From an uncultured Eubacterium sp. (GTDB lineage Bacteria > Bacillota_A > Clostridia > Lachnospirales > Lachnospiraceae): a DNA stretch of 5,649 nt. Where the stretch lies: the NCBI GenBank assembly GCA_948759685.1, contig CAQBGY010000233.1, positions 1-5,649 of the forward strand, written 5' to 3'. A model generated the notes under the pieces. It did not search any database. It was not told where the DNA came from and saw nothing but the letters and a program-made list of their open reading frames with translations. The first letter of the stretch is position 1; the number at the start of each line of letters is the position of its first letter. The translations under genes were made by a program, and so were the position numbers. Positions 4,790 to 5,649 of this stretch are shown here, piece after piece.

Positions 4790-4846
4790 GTCGGGAGTGT
4801 TGGTGCACCCCCTTGCCGTGCAGCGCTCCCCGACCGATGATTTTTT
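4790..4846 (+). other. Imperfect two-tier stem-loop; single-strand-origin or terminator candidate
   Basis: Outer arms GTCGGGAG (4790-4797) and CTCCCCGAC (4826-4834) pair with one bulged C; inside, TGCAC (4804-4808) pairs with GTGCA (4818-4822) around a 9-base loop. T6 (4841-4846) follows six bases after the stem. No gene is known to be transcribed rightwards into it, so termination is hard to justify. Rolling-circle plasmids need a folded single-strand origin, usually in non-coding DNA, and this is the best such structure in the window (inference). Confidence 0.45.
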
Positions 4847-4919
4847 ATTGTGCCTTGTGTCCTTTTCCCTTTTGTCCGGCTTCTGTTCCCAAGCACATCC
4901 GGAACACATGGCAGAGCGC

Positions 4920-4950
4920 TTGCAAATCCCGTCCGGAAGGCTTACCTTTG
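4920..4950 (+). promoter_or_regulatory. Predicted mob promoter
   Basis: TTG (4920-4922), 20 bases, TACCTTTG (4943-4950) fits the Bacteroidetes pattern and faces mob. Transcription would start near 4957, leaving a leader of about 120 nt that contains all the oriT-like hairpins. TTGCAAA (4920-4926) and TTTGCAA (4947-4953) also form a perfect 7-bp inverted repeat spanning the promoter boxes, a possible operator. Confidence 0.6.
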
Positions 4951-4955
4951 CAAAA

Positions 4956-5041
4956 GGTTATAGCACACTATAACCCCTAAAGGGGTTGTGTGCGAGGGGT
5001 GTCCCCTCGACCCCGTGCGATGTGACGTTTCACGCCACATC
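4956..5041. other. Probable oriT: hairpin cluster upstream of mob
   Basis: Four inverted repeats follow one another: GGTTATAG/CTATAACC (4956-4963 and 4968-4975, 4-base loop); CCCC-TAAA-GGGG (4974-4985); CGAGGGG-TGT-CCCCTCG (4993-5009, perfect 7 bp); and GATGTG/CACATC (5019-5024 and 5036-5041), with an alternative GTGA-CGTT-TCAC inside. The minus strand of the first reads TATAGTGTGCTATA, very like the MobV nick region of pMV158-type plasmids (TAGTG/TG within an inverted repeat), which would place a nick between 4966 and 4965. MobV oriT sites normally lie just upstream of mob. Which strand and hairpin is used cannot be settled from sequence. Confidence 0.65.
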
Positions 5042-5076
5042 TTCTAAACAGACATACACACCTAAAACCTAAAGAT

Positions 5077-5649
5077 ATGGCAAAGACATGTATCAGAGTG
5101 GAAGCCTGCAATATAGGCAGCTCGGAACGTCACAACTTAAGAAGCAAGGAGCTCGACTACATCCGTCCGGAACTCACACACCGCAACGAACAGTGGGTAG
5201 AATGTTCCATTGCCGAAGTACACCGGGACATAACGGAAAAATACAAGGAAGCCACCGGACAAGGATTACAGAAGAAAGCTACCCCAATCCGGGAAGGGGT
5301 AATAGTAATCAGCGAGGAAACCACAATCCAGCAGCTTCAAGACTTGGCCGAAAAACTGGAAGAACGCTTTGGAGTGCACGCCTTCCAAATCTACACCCAT
5401 AAGGATGAAGGCGCAAACGTATGGGACGGAAAGGAAGAAGCATGGAAACCGAACTATCATGCGCACATGATCTTTGACTGGACGGACGGCCATACAGGAA
5501 AAACTGTAAAGCTGAACAAACACGACATGGCGGAGATGCAGACTATAACAGCAGAGTGTCTCAACATGGAACGTGGAGTTTCTTCAGACAAGAAACACTT
5601 GTCGGCCATGCAATACAAAAACAAAATGGAAACAGAGAAAGCTGAACAA
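5077..5649 (+). CDS. mob: MobV/Pre-family relaxase, N-terminal catalytic part (codons 1-191; continues at window position 2)
   Basis: The gene starts at ATG 5077 and runs off the window end; after removal of the 55-base overlap it continues to 733, giving 416 residues. A relaxase nicks oriT and pilots the strand into a recipient using another element's conjugation machinery. Mob/Pre features: an N-terminal motif with Glu17-Arg-His-Asn and Tyr28-x2-Pro-Glu, then His35-Arg-Asn-Glu; and the metal-binding motif His108-Lys-Asp110-Glu111 followed by His128-Ala-His130 and a Phe-Asp-Trp strand. Relative to the compact HxDExTPHxH of pMV158 MobM there are about 12 extra residues between Glu111 and His128, a form I believe is common in Bacteroidetes Mob proteins. 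The start is AT-rich (TAAAGAT before ATG) with no Shine-Dalgarno sequence. The oriT-like region directly upstream lies in the leader, so Mob may repress its own transcription. Confidence 0.93.
   Translation, partial: MAKTCIRVEACNIGSSERHNLRSKELDYIRPELTHRNEQWVECSIAEVHRDITEKYKEATGQGLQKKATPIREGVIVISEETTIQQLQDLAEKLEERFGVHAFQIYTHKDEGANVWDGKEEAWKPNYHAHMIFDWTDGHTGKTVKLNKHDMAEMQTITAECLNMERGVSSDKKHLSAMQYKNKMETEKAEQ
5595..5649. repeat. Terminal redundancy, right copy (circular contig overlap)
   Basis: Identical to positions 1-55. For a circular map this copy should be removed, leaving 5,594 bp. Confidence 0.93.

Larger units (their letters stand above)
1..5649. mobile_element. Complete small mobilisable rolling-circle plasmid, about 5,594 bp
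   Basis: The first 55 bases recur exactly as the last 55, and the relaxase reading frame continues across this junction without a stop, so the window is a circle opened inside mob. It carries a rolling-circle Rep, a MobV-type relaxase with an oriT-like region, a mazEF module with a third gene, and two divergent lipoprotein genes. No conjugation (type IV secretion) genes are present, so transfer would depend on a co-resident conjugative element. Several promoters fit the Bacteroidetes TTTG / TAnnTTTG pattern, pointing to a Bacteroidales host (inference). Confidence 0.9.

Noticed and set aside
1..5649. tRNA, rRNA, CRISPR array, insertion sequence or antibiotic-resistance gene
   Set aside because: No cloverleaf, rRNA-like stretch, regularly spaced repeat, transposase motif or resistance protein is visible anywhere in the window.
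1..5649. End repeats as biological terminal repeats of a linear element
   Set aside because: They are direct, exact, 55 bp long and inside one gene that is only complete when the ends are joined, which is what a circular assembly gives.

Overview
The window is one complete small circular plasmid, opened inside its mobilisation gene. The last 55 bases (5595-5649) repeat the first 55 exactly, so the molecule is about 5,594 bp, and the relaxase gene runs off the right end and resumes at the left end in frame. The host is most likely a gut Bacteroidales (Bacteroides, Phocaeicola or Parabacteroides type). The reasons are several promoters of the form TTTG-N19/20-TAnnTTTG, the virtual absence of Shine-Dalgarno sequences except at one gene, Bacteroidetes-type lipoprotein signals, and Rep and Mob proteins of the kinds carried by Bacteroides cryptic plasmids. 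Taxonomy is inference; no chromosomal marker is present.

Layout. (1) 4672-5649 plus 1-733: mob promoter, an oriT-like hairpin cluster in its leader, and a 416-residue MobV/Pre-type relaxase. (2) 748-2126: a perfect hairpin terminator, then two divergent lipoprotein genes sharing a 91-bp promoter region. These are the cargo. The leftward 256-residue lipoprotein has two Thr-Arg-Ala sites and resembles what I remember of a plasmid-borne, proteolytically activated Bacteroidales toxin (BcpT); the rightward 153-residue one looks lipocalin-like and is a candidate immunity protein. (3) 2130-3673: a leftward rolling-circle Rep gene of the Rep_1 (pC194/pUB110) type and its control region. A rightward promoter inside the rep 5' end and a rho-independent terminator define a roughly 115-nt RNA complementary to the whole predicted rep leader, a candidate copy-number antisense RNA. 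Further right are hairpins and repeated CAAAGA words that may be the double-strand origin. (4) 3674-4671: a leftward operon of mazE, mazF and an unrecognised 132-codon gene, with an inverted-repeat operator around its promoter.

Together the parts form a self-contained mobilisable element: Rep and a putative antisense RNA set copy number, MazEF (with a third gene of unknown role) stabilises inheritance, Mob/oriT allows transfer by a helper element, and the lipoprotein pair is the probable benefit to the host. The strongest candidates for new biology are the antisense RNA, the lipoprotein pair and the third gene of the mazEF operon.
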